DNA of 7,318 bases from Pseudomonadota bacterium (GTDB lineage Bacteria; Pseudomonadota; Gammaproteobacteria; Burkholderiales; Burkholderiaceae), in assembly GCA_023441105.1 (NCBI GenBank), contig JAEZQX010000158.1:1-7318 (forward strand), written 5' to 3'. The position numbers and the translations under genes are program-made. Numbering within the stretch: the first letter of the stretch is position 1; each line of letters opens with the position of its first letter. The notes under the pieces are model-generated. The model saw only the letters and a list, made by a program, of their open reading frames with translations. It was not told the origin of the DNA and ran no database searches. This document shows positions 1-6,418 of the stretch, one piece after another.

Positions 1-1
1 G

Positions 2-736
2 CGCGGCGCCGTCGGGCTGGTGTACGCCATGGCCCAGGGCAACCTGGTGGTCGGCGGGGCCGGCGCCGCGGCCGGCGGCAGCTAGGTTCAGATCAACCAC
101 CTGAGCGCCGGCCGGATCCCCAACGGCGCCACCATCGAGCGGATCGTGCCCAACCAGGTGCTGGCCGGCGAATCGATCCAGATCGAGCTCAACCAGACCG
201 ACTTCGGCAATGCCCGGGCGGTGACCGACGCGATCAACCGCCGGCTCGCGGCCGGCGGCGTCAACGGCGCACAGCTGGCCAGCGCCCGCGACGCCAGGGT
301 GATCCAGGTGCCGATGCCGGACGATCCCGGCCGCCGCGTGGCCTTCCTCGCCGAGCTCGAGAACCTGGACGTGACCCTGGGAGCCGCGGTGGCCAAGGTG
401 ATCGTCAACGCCCGCACCGGCTCGGTGGTGATGAACCAGGCGGTGTCGCTGATGCCCAGCGCCGTCGCCCACGGCAGCCTGTCGGTCACCGTCGCGTCGA
501 CGCCGTTGGTCAGCCAGCCCGCGCCGTTTTCTCAAGGTTCGACCGTGGTGGCCGAAAAGGCTGACATCACGATCCGCCAGGAGGGCGGGGCGGTGATGAT
601 GCTGCCAGGCTCGGCCCGCCTGACCGACGTGGTCAGCGCCCTGAACTCGCTGGGCGCCTCGCCGCAGGATCTGATCGCGATCCTGCAGGCGCTCAAGGTG
701 GCCGGCAGCCTGAAGGCCGAATTGGAGATCATCTAG
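2..736 (+). pseudogene. flgI: Flagellar P-ring protein FlgI, 3' portion, interrupted by an in-frame TAG
   Basis: FlgI is exported to the periplasm, where it forms the P-ring, the bushing around the flagellar rod at the peptidoglycan layer. The frame enters from the left edge and reads the conserved core (VYAMAQGNLVVGGAGAAAGG), then hits TAG at 83-85, then continues with unmistakable FlgI sequence: VQINHLSAGRIPNGA, NARTGSVVMNQAV, and a C-terminus ending in AELEII like the enterobacterial protein. There are 27 codons before the TAG and 216 after it. Homology continues on both sides with no length change, so this is a single-base substitution, not a frameshift; the affected position is a Ser or Lys in relatives as far as I recall. 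Termination here would remove more than half of the usual roughly 365 residues. The 3' end overlaps flgJ by one base. Identity is very sure. Whether it is a true pseudogene, a suppressed amber or a sequencing error cannot be told from the sequence. Confidence 0.9.
83..85 (+). other. Premature amber codon in flgI
   Basis: TAG lies in the flgI frame (AGC-TAG-GTT-CAG) between the GGS and VQIN segments, which are adjacent in FlgI homologues. One base change from a sense codon, such as AAG (Lys) or TCG (Ser), explains it. The next possible start in frame is the GTG at 146, which has only a weak purine stretch upstream and would give a protein lacking the signal peptide and most of the fold. Confidence 0.9.
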
Positions 737-1782
737 TGTCCGTGTCATCGCTGTCGTCCGCTGCTACCGGCTCTGCCGGGCTCCCGGGGTCTGCGATCCC
801 GGGAGATGGCGCGGGCGGGCTGGCGCTGGACGCGCGGGCGCTGGCGTCGCTGCGCCAGTCCGCGGAGGTCGACCCGGAGGGCAGCATCCGCAAGGCCGCG
901 GGCCAGTTCGAGGCGCTGTTCATGCAGCAGCTGCTCAAGAGCATGCGCGCCGCCATTCCGAAGAGCGGCATGTTCGACGGGCCCGGCAGCGAGATGTACA
1001 CCGGCATGCTCGACAGCCAGCTGACGCAGGCGATGGCCGGCACGCCCGGCGGCCTTGCCGACCTGATCGCCAGGCAGATGAGCCGCCACCTGGGTATCCA
1101 GCAGGCGCAGGCAGATGGTCAGGCGGCGGGGCGCGCGACCCCCGGTGCCACGGCCGGTCCGGCGAACGCGGCAGCGGCGCCCGGCGCCACGACCGCTCCG
1201 GCGGTGGCGACTGACGCGGCGGTGGAGGCAAAGGCGATCGCTTCGGCCTACGGCCGCAACCGCCTGGAGGATGCCAGCGAGCTGCAGGCGTCGCTGGCGC
1301 GGCGGCTCAGCCCGACGCAGGCGGCATTCGTCGAGCAGATGTGGCCGCACGCGCTCGCCGCCCAGGAAAAGACCGGCCTGCCGGCCGCATTCGTCGTTGG
1401 TCAGGCGGCGCTTGAGTCGGGCTGGGGAAGACGCGACATTCGCGACGCGGACGGCAATCCGTCGCACAACCTGTTCGGAATCAAGGCGACCGGCGGCTGG
1501 CAGGGCAAGACCGTCGCCGTCCTGACCACCGAGTATGTCGACGGCAAGCCGCGCAAGGTGGTCGAGCAGTTCCGCAAGTACGACTCCTTCGCCGAAGCGT
1601 TCACCGACTGGTCCCGCCTGATGACCCGCAGCGCCCGATATGCCGATGTGCTGAAGGCAGGCAATGCCGCCGAGTTCGCGCGCGGCCTCGAGGATGCCGG
1701 CTATGCAACCGACCCGCGCTACAGCGAAAAGCTCGAGCGCACCATCAACCAGGCGCTGAAGTTCAAGCGCCTGGCCATGTGA
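736..1782 (+). CDS. flgJ: Flagellar rod-cap/peptidoglycan hydrolase FlgJ
   Basis: FlgJ caps the growing rod in the periplasm and opens the peptidoglycan so that the rod can pass. The 348-residue product has both gammaproteobacterial modules. The N-terminal rod-binding domain spans about residues 48-115 (SIRKAAGQFEALFMQQLLKS, then MFDGPGSEMYTGMLDSQL). An Ala/Pro/Gly-rich linker without predicted structure covers about 120-165. A glucosaminidase/GH73 domain spans about 190-345, with QAALESGWG carrying the likely catalytic Glu227, followed by NPSHNLFGIKA and AGYATDPRYSEKL. It is somewhat longer than the enterobacterial protein (about 313 residues) because of the N-terminus and linker. The start is the GTG in TAGTG, overlapping the flgI stop by one base, with GGAG at 724-727 as ribosome binding site. 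This arrangement suggests translational coupling to flgI, so the amber upstream could lower FlgJ output. Confidence 0.95.
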   Translation: MSVSSLSSAATGSAGLPGSAIPGDGAGGLALDARALASLRQSAEVDPEGSIRKAAGQFEALFMQQLLKSMRAAIPKSGMFDGPGSEMYTGMLDSQLTQAMAGTPGGLADLIARQMSRHLGIQQAQADGQAAGRATPGATAGPANAAAAPGATTAPAVATDAAVEAKAIASAYGRNRLEDASELQASLARRLSPTQAAFVEQMWPHALAAQEKTGLPAAFVVGQAALESGWGRRDIRDADGNPSHNLFGIKATGGWQGKTVAVLTTEYVDGKPRKVVEQFRKYDSFAEAFTDWSRLMTRSARYADVLKAGNAAEFARGLEDAGYATDPRYSEKLERTINQALKFKRLAM

Positions 1783-1807
1783 CGACAGGCGCCGCGAGGA
1801 CGGGCAG

Positions 1808-3445
1808 ATGGCCGGATTGATCGGGATCGGACAGAGCGCACTTGCTGCCGCCTATGCGCAGCTGCAGACGACGGGCCACAACATCGCCAACGTCAACACC
1901 CCCGGCTACGTTCGCCAGGAAGTGATCCTGGAGACGGCGGGCGGGATGTACACCGGCGCCGGCTTCATCGGCCGCGGGGTCAACGTCGCGGACGTAAGCC
2001 GCCGCTACGACCAGTTCATCGCCCGCGAGGTCACCAACAACACGTCGCTGGCCGCCGGCGATGCCGCGCGGGCGCAGGGCCTGACCCGGCTGGACGACCT
2101 GCTTTCGAACACCGACGACGGCCTCGGCGCGGCGCTGGACGAGCTGCGCGCGGCGCTGGGCGACCTGGTCAACCGGCCCGGCGATGCGAGCACCCGGGAG
2201 GTGGTGATGCGCCGCGCGGATGCGCTGGCGGAGCAGTTCCGCTCCACCAGCTCGCAGTTGCGCCAGCTGGGTGCCGAGACCAACCTGCGCATCGCCGACA
2301 CCGCGAACCAGGTCAACGACAAGCTCGAGGCGATCGCCAACCTCAACCACCAGATCGTCGCCACCCAGGGCAGCGGCAAGCAGCCGTCGGACCTGCTCGA
2401 CCAGCGCGACAAGCTGATCGACGAGGTTGCCGGCAGCCTGCAGCTCAGCCGGGTCGCGCAGGCCGACGGCAGCGTCAATCTCTACTCCGCCTCCGGCCAC
2501 GCCCTGGTGCTGGGCCGCACCGCATCCCGCCTGGTGACGCAGGCGGATCCGCACGACAGCGGCAAGCTGCAGGTCTCGTTCCAGGTGAGCGGCACCCGCA
2601 TCGCCGCCGACGCCTCCGCCTTCGGCACCGGCGAGCTGGCAGGCCTGGTGCGGTTCCGCGACCAGGACCTGGCGGCGGCGCAGGCCAGGGTGGGACAGCT
2701 GGCGGCAGCGGTGGCAGGCGCCTACAACCAGCAGCAGGCCGCCGGGCTCGATGCCGATGGCAATCCCGGCGCGGCACTGTTCGCGTCGCCGGCCGTCGAA
2801 ACCCTCGCCGCGCCAGGCAACAACGGCAGCGCCACGCTGACGGTGACGGTCGGCGATGCCGGCAGCCTGCGGGCGACCGACTATCGCCTGAGCTTCGACG
2901 GCAGCGCCTACCGGCTGGAAAGCCTGGTCGACGGCCGCGTCACCGCGCTGACCGGCGCCCCCGGCACCGTCCATGATGTCGACGGCCTGCGGATCACGAT
3001 CCCGGGCGGCATGACCATCGGCGACCGCTTCACCATCAAGGGCGCCTCGGGCTTCGCCGAGCAGATGCGGCTGGGGTTCAGCGACGGGCGCGGACTGGCG
3101 ACCGGCGATCCCGCGGCGACCGACCCGGCCCTGGACAACCGCAATGCCCGCAAGCTGGCAGGCCTGGGCGACGAGCCGCGGGTCGCCGGCGCCACCTTCA
3201 CCGACGCCTTCGCGGCGCTGGTGGCCGATGTCGGCAGCCGCACCCTGCAGGGCCAGTCGGCGAGCCGGGCATCGGACGCGCTGCTGTCGAACGCCAAGGC
3301 GTCGTTCGCCGCGGAATCAGGGGTGAACCTCGACGAGGAGGCGGCGCGGCTGCTGCAGTACCAGCAGGCGTACCAGGCGGCGTCGCGCGTCATCGCCACC
3401 GCCAACTCCATGTTCGACACGATCCTGTCGGTGATCTCGAGGTGA
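1808..3445 (+). CDS. flgK: Flagellar hook-filament junction protein FlgK (HAP1)
   Basis: FlgK is secreted through the flagellar type III apparatus and forms the first ring of the hook-filament junction. The 545-residue product has the usual length (about 547 in E. coli). The N-terminal D0 coiled-coil region carries the rod/hook signature TTGHNIANVNTPGYVRQ at about residues 19-35. The C-terminal D0 helix carries VNLDEEAARLLQYQQAYQAA at about 506-525 and ends with MFDTILSVISR. The middle (about 290-440) is more variable and carries beta-type repeats such as GSATLTVTVGDAGS. No cleavable signal peptide is expected or seen. The ATG at 1808 has GAGGA at 1796-1800, seven bases upstream. The gene lies 25 bases after flgJ and 2 bases before flgL, with no promoter or terminator between, so it is cotranscribed. 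I see nothing broken in it. Confidence 0.96.
   Translation: MAGLIGIGQSALAAAYAQLQTTGHNIANVNTPGYVRQEVILETAGGMYTGAGFIGRGVNVADVSRRYDQFIAREVTNNTSLAAGDAARAQGLTRLDDLLSNTDDGLGAALDELRAALGDLVNRPGDASTREVVMRRADALAEQFRSTSSQLRQLGAETNLRIADTANQVNDKLEAIANLNHQIVATQGSGKQPSDLLDQRDKLIDEVAGSLQLSRVAQADGSVNLYSASGHALVLGRTASRLVTQADPHDSGKLQVSFQVSGTRIAADASAFGTGELAGLVRFRDQDLAAAQARVGQLAAAVAGAYNQQQAAGLDADGNPGAALFASPAVETLAAPGNNGSATLTVTVGDAGSLRATDYRLSFDGSAYRLESLVDGRVTALTGAPGTVHDVDGLRITIPGGMTIGDRFTIKGASGFAEQMRLGFSDGRGLATGDPAATDPALDNRNARKLAGLGDEPRVAGATFTDAFAALVADVGSRTLQGQSASRASDALLSNAKASFAAESGVNLDEEAARLLQYQQAYQAASRVIATANSMFDTILSVISR
3439..3444 (+). promoter_or_regulatory. Ribosome binding site that fixes the flgL start
   Basis: GAGGTG overlaps the last codon and stop of flgK and sits five bases before ATG 3448. 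It supports that ATG over the in-frame GTG at 3442, which lies inside this very element. Confidence 0.7.
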
Positions 3446-3447
3446 TC

Positions 3448-4362
3448 ATGAGAATTTCGACCGCGCTCTACCACCAGCAGGCCATCGAGTCGATCAACGA
3501 GCGCAGCAGCGCCATGGCCAGGCTGCAGGAGCAGCTCACCACCGGCAAGCGTGTCAACCGCGCCAGCGACGATCCGATCGCTGCCGCCGAGGCCGAGCGG
3601 ATCCGTGCCGCCAGCGCCAGGATGGCGATGGAGTCGCGGATGATGTCGTTCGCCACCGGCATGCTCAGCCAGGCCGATGGCGCCCTGGCGGGTGCCTCCG
3701 ACTCGCTGCAGACGGCGCGCGAGCTGATGATCAGCGCCGGCAACGGCTCGCTGCAACCCGAGGATCGCAAGTCGATCGCGGTGCAGCTGCGCAACGTGCG
3801 CGATGAATTGCTGGCCATCGCGAACCAGCGCGACGGCGCCGGCGGCTATATCTTCGGCGGGCAGGGCAGCGCGACGGCGCCGTTCTCGGCCACCGGCACG
3901 CTGCCGGGTTCGGTGGTCTTCCAACCCGCTGGCGGTACGCAGCAGACCGGCCTCGACATGCCCTTCGACACCACCGTCGACGGCGGCGAGGTGTTCCTCG
4001 GCGCGCCGGGCGGCGGATCGGTGTTCGACGCGCTCGAGACACTGGCGCGACAGCTCGACGACGAGACCATCGACGGCGCGAGCCTTCGCGCCGGGCTCGA
4101 TGCCGCGCTGGGCGCCACCGATGCCGGCCTCGACCGCCTGCTCAAGGCCCGCACCGCCGCCGGCGAGCAACTGCGGATCATGGAATCCCGCACCCGCCTG
4201 CTCGAGTCCGGCGAGCTGCAGGCGGCCAGCCGCCTGGCCGACATCAGCGCCACCGACTACGCCAAGGTCGTCTCCGAGATGCAGACCAACCAGCTCGCGG
4301 TGGATGCGGCGATGCGTACCTATGCACAGATCTCCCGGCTGTCGCTCTTCGATTACCTGTAG
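3448..4362 (+). CDS. flgL: Flagellar hook-filament junction protein FlgL (HAP3)
   Basis: FlgL forms the second junction ring, between FlgK and the flagellin filament, and resembles flagellin at both ends. The 304-residue product begins MRISTALYHQQAIESINERS and has the flagellin-like N-terminal helix with LTTGKRVNRASDDPIAA at about residues 30-46. The C-terminal helix carries SATDYAKVVSEMQTNQLAVD at about 267-286 and ends in SLFDYL. The short variable centre (about 130-210) includes GGYIFGGQGS. The length is close to the E. coli protein (317). I chose ATG 3448 rather than GTG 3442 because the homologous N-terminus begins MRIS and because the ribosome binding site covers 3439-3444. It follows flgK by two bases and is the last flagellar structural gene here. 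Confidence 0.95.
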   Translation: MRISTALYHQQAIESINERSSAMARLQEQLTTGKRVNRASDDPIAAAEAERIRAASARMAMESRMMSFATGMLSQADGALAGASDSLQTARELMISAGNGSLQPEDRKSIAVQLRNVRDELLAIANQRDGAGGYIFGGQGSATAPFSATGTLPGSVVFQPAGGTQQTGLDMPFDTTVDGGEVFLGAPGGGSVFDALETLARQLDDETIDGASLRAGLDAALGATDAGLDRLLKARTAAGEQLRIMESRTRLLESGELQAASRLADISATDYAKVVSEMQTNQLAVDAAMRTYAQISRLSLFDYL

Positions 4363-4367
4363 CCGCC

Positions 4368-4386
4368 CGCGCGTCGTCGACGCGCG
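4368..4386. repeat. 19-base palindrome after flgL
   Basis: CGCGCGTCG-T-CGACGCGCG is a perfect inverted repeat six bases after the flgL stop. Folded in RNA it gives a GC stem with a small loop, but no T-run follows, so it is not a standard intrinsic terminator. It could attenuate or stabilise the flg mRNA 3' end, or bind a dimeric protein. It may also be a chance product of high GC content. Confidence 0.5.
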
Positions 4387-4394
4387 ATGCGGCG

Positions 4395-4421
4395 ATTCAC
4401 GATCCCGGATCCGGAATTCAC
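4395..4421. repeat. ATTCAC direct repeats flanking a palindrome, upstream of the EAL-HDOD gene
   Basis: ATTCAC occurs at 4395-4400 and 4416-4421, 21 bases apart (two helical turns). Between them lies the perfect palindrome CCGGATCCGG at 4405-4414. Its position 15-40 bases before the EAL-HDOD start would suit an operator. There is no recognisable sigma-70, sigma-54 or sigma-28 promoter beside it, so the function is open. Confidence 0.3.
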
Positions 4422-4436
4422 CGCTCGACAAGCAGC

Positions 4437-5630
4437 ATGCAACAGCCAAACCTTCTTGAATCACTCATCGGCTACGAGCCGATCATCGACCGCAAGCGCG
4501 GCGTCATGGCGCTCAGGGTGCGGCTGCAGGCCGCGTCCGGACGGACCCAGGACATGTCCGCGCTGTACGGCGAGATGAGCCGCGACTGGCCGGTCCACAG
4601 CCACACCATCCTGCTGTCTGCGCCGCAGGCGGTGCTCGACGAGCAGATCCTGGAAGTGGCGCCCAATCCGAACGTCTGGATCGAGGTGCCGGCCGAGCTG
4701 ACGGTCACGCCGGAGGTGCAGCAGCTCCTGGCGGCATTGCACCGCAAGGGCTTTCCGCTGATCCTGCGTGGGCGAACACCGCTGCCGCTGCCGCCGAGCC
4801 TGGTTCCGGCGTTCAAGATGTCGATCATCCACGTCGACGACGACCGCCGCCTGCATGGCGCGGAGAAGGTGTCGCCGTCCGGCGTGCGCCGGTCGATCGG
4901 CTATGCCCAGGACGGCGTGACGTCGATCGAGCTGATGGAGCGTTGCTTCAGCACCGGCGCGCATGCGGTGCTCGGCTGGCCGATGGAGGACGCGATCACC
5001 TACCGGGACCGGCCGAGTTCGGCGCCGGACTACATGGCCATTATGCAGCTGATCGCGATGGCCGACCGCGGCGAGGATCCGCCGCGCATGGAGGCGGTGA
5101 TCCGCCGCGACCCGGCCATCGCCTACCGGCTGCTGCGCTACATCAACTCGGTCGGCTTCGGCCTGACGGTGCAGGTCCAGTCGTTCCGTCACGCCATCAT
5201 GATGCTCGGCTACCAGAAGCTCAAGCGCTGGCTGGCGCTGCTGCTTGCCACCTCCAGCAAGGACGCCAACATGCGGCCGGTGATGCTGGCATCGTTCCGC
5301 CGCGGGCTGTTCCTCGAGGAGCTGATCGGCACCGACGACGACAGCATGCGCGACGAGATCTTCATCCTCGGCGTGTTCTCGCTGCTCGACAAGCTGATGA
5401 AGAAGCCGTTCGACGAACTGTTCGGCACCCTGGCGGTGCCGGAGAGCGTGCACGAGACGCTGGTGCACGGCACCGGCCAGTTCATGCCGTACCTGAAGAT
5501 CGTGGAGTCGATCGAGCAGGGGCCGGACCCCGACCTCACCGACACGCTCGACAGCTGCCTGATGACGCTGGCGGATTGCAACCGCGCCGTGCTGCGCACA
5601 CTGCAGGCGCCCGAGATCCACCACGCCTGA
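4437..5630 (+). CDS. EAL-HDOD (YuxH-type) signalling protein with degenerate EAL domain
   Basis: This is a cytoplasmic regulatory protein of 397 residues with an EAL-like half (about 10-192) followed by an HDOD domain (about 196-390). The EAL-like half starts with GYEPIIDRKRGVMALRVRL, matching the QPIxD...YELLxR opening of the family. It lacks the signature Glu of the ExLxR motif, and the DDFG metal-binding motif is replaced by LRGRT at about 110-114, so c-di-GMP hydrolysis is not expected. The HDOD half shows VIRRDPAIAYRLLRYINS at about 221-238 and the conserved SFRHAIMMLGYQKLKRWLAL at 249-268. HDOD domains lack the HD metal ligands and act in signalling or protein contacts. The ATG at 4437 is the only plausible start: no in-frame start lies between it and the flgL stop, and the family N-terminus begins here. 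It has no good Shine-Dalgarno. The gene is 74 bases after flgL on the same strand, suggesting a motility-linked regulator, but that link is inferred from position. Confidence 0.88.
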   Translation: MQQPNLLESLIGYEPIIDRKRGVMALRVRLQAASGRTQDMSALYGEMSRDWPVHSHTILLSAPQAVLDEQILEVAPNPNVWIEVPAELTVTPEVQQLLAALHRKGFPLILRGRTPLPLPPSLVPAFKMSIIHVDDDRRLHGAEKVSPSGVRRSIGYAQDGVTSIELMERCFSTGAHAVLGWPMEDAITYRDRPSSAPDYMAIMQLIAMADRGEDPPRMEAVIRRDPAIAYRLLRYINSVGFGLTVQVQSFRHAIMMLGYQKLKRWLALLLATSSKDANMRPVMLASFRRGLFLEELIGTDDDSMRDEIFILGVFSLLDKLMKKPFDELFGTLAVPESVHETLVHGTGQFMPYLKIVESIEQGPDPDLTDTLDSCLMTLADCNRAVLRTLQAPEIHHA

Positions 5631-5632
5631 CG

Positions 5633-5677
5633 AAAAAACCCCCACGCCTTGCCGGACGAGCCGGCGGGGCGTGGGGG
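5633..5677 (-). terminator. Intrinsic terminator of the phasin transcript, between convergent genes
   Basis: CCCCCACGCC (5639-5648) pairs perfectly with GGCGTGGGGG (5668-5677). Inside it, GCCGG (5651-5655) pairs with CCGGC (5661-5665) around the loop ACGAG. An A-run at 5633-5638 becomes a U-run directly after the stem on the minus strand, giving a classical intrinsic terminator for the phasin gene. On the plus strand the stem is not followed by a T-run, although two U-G pairs would join the stems into one long helix, so it may still slow transcription from the EAL-HDOD gene. Confidence 0.85.
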
Positions 5678-5694
5678 TCGGCATCAGCTGATAC

Positions 5695-5717
5695 CCTGGC
5701 CGCATCCTGCGGCCGGG
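5695..5717. repeat. Second hairpin in the phasin 3' region
   Basis: GGCCGCA (5698-5704), loop TCC, TGCGGCC (5708-5714), extended on the plus strand by a T-G wobble and two outer C-G pairs. It lies between the phasin stop and the main terminator and is preceded by the 10-base palindrome ATCAGCTGAT at 5683-5692. No T-run follows on either strand. It may protect the phasin mRNA 3' end. Confidence 0.45.
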
Positions 5718-5734
5718 CTAGCGACAATGACTGC

Positions 5735-6277
5735 TCAGGCCGCCTTGCGCTTGACGGCAGCGGCGCGGGCCACGTTGGTCGCGTTGGCGACGTTGGCCTC
5801 GGTCATTTCCACGACCTGGCGGCCTGCCTTGTTGACCTGGTCCCAGGTGGCGTTGGCGGCGGTGACGGCCGACTTGACCAGCGTCACGACGCCTTCCGAG
5901 CCCACCGGCGAGTTCTTGGCGAGCGCCTCGATGGCGGCGGTCAACTGGCGGTTGCCTTCGGCGAACTGCTTCTCGACGACCTTGGAGATCTCGCCGCCGG
6001 TTTCGCTGGCGATCTCATAAACATGCTTGGCGTAGGCGGTGAACTTGTCGCCGGACGGTTGCGTCGAATCGGCGATGCTGTCGGCCAGCGCCTTGACGTC
6101 CTTGGTCTCCAGCAGCGACACGCCGCGCTGAACGCCTTCCTCCAAGGAGGCCTTGGCCGCCTGGACGTTCAACTGGGTCAGCTTCTCGAAGCCGGCGAAG
6201 GAAGCAAGGGCGATCGCCTGGGCCGACTCGAGCGACTGGCGGTGCATGGCGACGAACTGGTCGGGAAATGCGAACAT
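5735..6277 (-). CDS. Phasin family protein (PHA-granule-associated type)
   Basis: Phasins are small amphipathic proteins that coat cytoplasmic polyhydroxyalkanoate granules. The 180-residue product has the family opening: an N-terminal FPDQFVAMHRQSLESAQAIA, then FAGFEKLTQLNVQAAKASLE at about 27-46. The rest is helical and Ala-rich with no Cys and no signal peptide. KNSPVGSEGVVTLVKSAVTA at about 121-140 and WDQVNKAGRQVVEM at 145-158 fit the phasin_2-type C-terminal half, and it ends in a basic tail (VKRKAA). Start choice: ATG at 6275-6277 has AGGAG at 6285-6289 with seven-base spacing; the longer frame begins at a TTG that is itself the -35 box of the promoter. It is transcribed as a single gene, convergent with the EAL-HDOD gene and divergent from the thioesterase. 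No PHA synthase gene lies in this window, so a granule role is from family knowledge only. Confidence 0.9.
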   Translation of the reverse strand: MFAFPDQFVAMHRQSLESAQAIALASFAGFEKLTQLNVQAAKASLEEGVQRGVSLLETKDVKALADSIADSTQPSGDKFTAYAKHVYEIASETGGEISKVVEKQFAEGNRQLTAAIEALAKNSPVGSEGVVTLVKSAVTAANATWDQVNKAGRQVVEMTEANVANATNVARAAAVKRKAA

Positions 6278-6284
6278 TGAGGAA

Positions 6285-6289
6285 CTCCT
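6285..6289 (-). promoter_or_regulatory. Strong ribosome binding site of the phasin gene
   Basis: AGGAG on the minus strand lies seven bases before the ATG ending at 6277. It decides the phasin start and suggests high translation, as expected for an abundant granule coat protein. Confidence 0.8.
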
Positions 6290-6310
6290 GTGCTGTAGCG
6301 TAACTTTGAA

Positions 6311-6330
6311 GGGATCGGCCTGGGATCGGC
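6311..6330. repeat. Tandem GGGATCGGC repeats in the phasin leader
   Basis: GGGATCGGC occurs at 6311-6319 and 6322-6330, 11 bases apart. On the phasin mRNA these read GCCGATCCC twice, in the inferred 106-base untranslated leader. The one-turn spacing is compatible with a protein site on DNA; an RNA role is equally open. Confidence 0.35.
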
Positions 6331-6352
6331 GAGGATTCTTGGGAAGTCGGCG

Positions 6353-6402
6353 TGCACCGGACCAGTGATTTGATGCAATGCACAAAGGCAGTTTATCGTG
6401 CA
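6353..6402. promoter_or_regulatory. TGCA-rich operator-like cluster over the phasin promoter
   Basis: TGCA occurs four times: 6353-6356, 6374-6377, 6379-6382 and 6399-6402. The middle two form the palindrome TGCAATGCA. The outer two lie in a 9-base direct repeat, CGTGCACCG at 6351-6359 and 6397-6405. The outer copies lie about 20-21 bases from the nearer middle copy. The cluster covers the -10 box and inferred start of the phasin transcript. PhaR-type repressors of phasin genes are known to bind TGC-rich sites, so a repressor site is plausible but unproven. Confidence 0.4.
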
Positions 6403-6418
6403 CCGCAACATCTGTCAA
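6390..6418 (-). promoter_or_regulatory. Sigma-70-like promoter of the phasin gene
   Basis: On the minus strand, TTGACA (6413-6418, exact consensus) is followed after 17 bases by TAAACT (6390-6395, four of six). The inferred start of transcription is near 6383, giving a leader of about 106 bases. It lies in the most AT-rich stretch of the window. Confidence 0.65.

Noticed and set aside
120..150. Programmed frameshift or readthrough signal around the flgI TAG
   Set aside because: No slippery run, no strong stem directly after the stop, and the frame is the same on both sides, so a simple base change is the plainer reading.
146..736. A separate 196-residue gene starting at GTG 146
   Set aside because: It is simply the 3' part of flgI after the TAG. 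It has no signal peptide, no convincing ribosome binding site, and homology continues upstream across the stop.
1763..2974. Long antisense open frame across flgK
   Set aside because: It is a shadow of the GC-rich flgK frame, of low complexity, with no ribosome binding site and no recognisable motif.
3442..3447. GTG at 3442 as the flgL start
   Set aside because: It lies inside the ribosome binding site of ATG 3448, and FlgL proteins begin MRIS at the ATG.
2908..4464. Antisense open frame of 518 codons across flgK and flgL
   Set aside because: High GC content opens the antisense frames. The product is rich in Arg, Gly and Ala with no domain, while both sense genes are clearly real.
4461..5705. 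Antisense open frame across the EAL-HDOD gene
   Set aside because: His/Arg/Gln-rich composition without motif, opposite a well-supported gene, and it crosses the terminator.
4943..6280. Plus-strand open frame of 445 codons spanning the EAL-HDOD 3' half and the phasin gene
   Set aside because: It reads the wrong frame of one gene, the antisense of another, and passes through the terminator; a compositional artefact.
6278..6418. N-terminal extension of the phasin from a TTG at 6416-6418
   Set aside because: The TTG is part of the -35 box, the extra 47 residues are not phasin-like, and the ATG at 6277 has a strong ribosome binding site.
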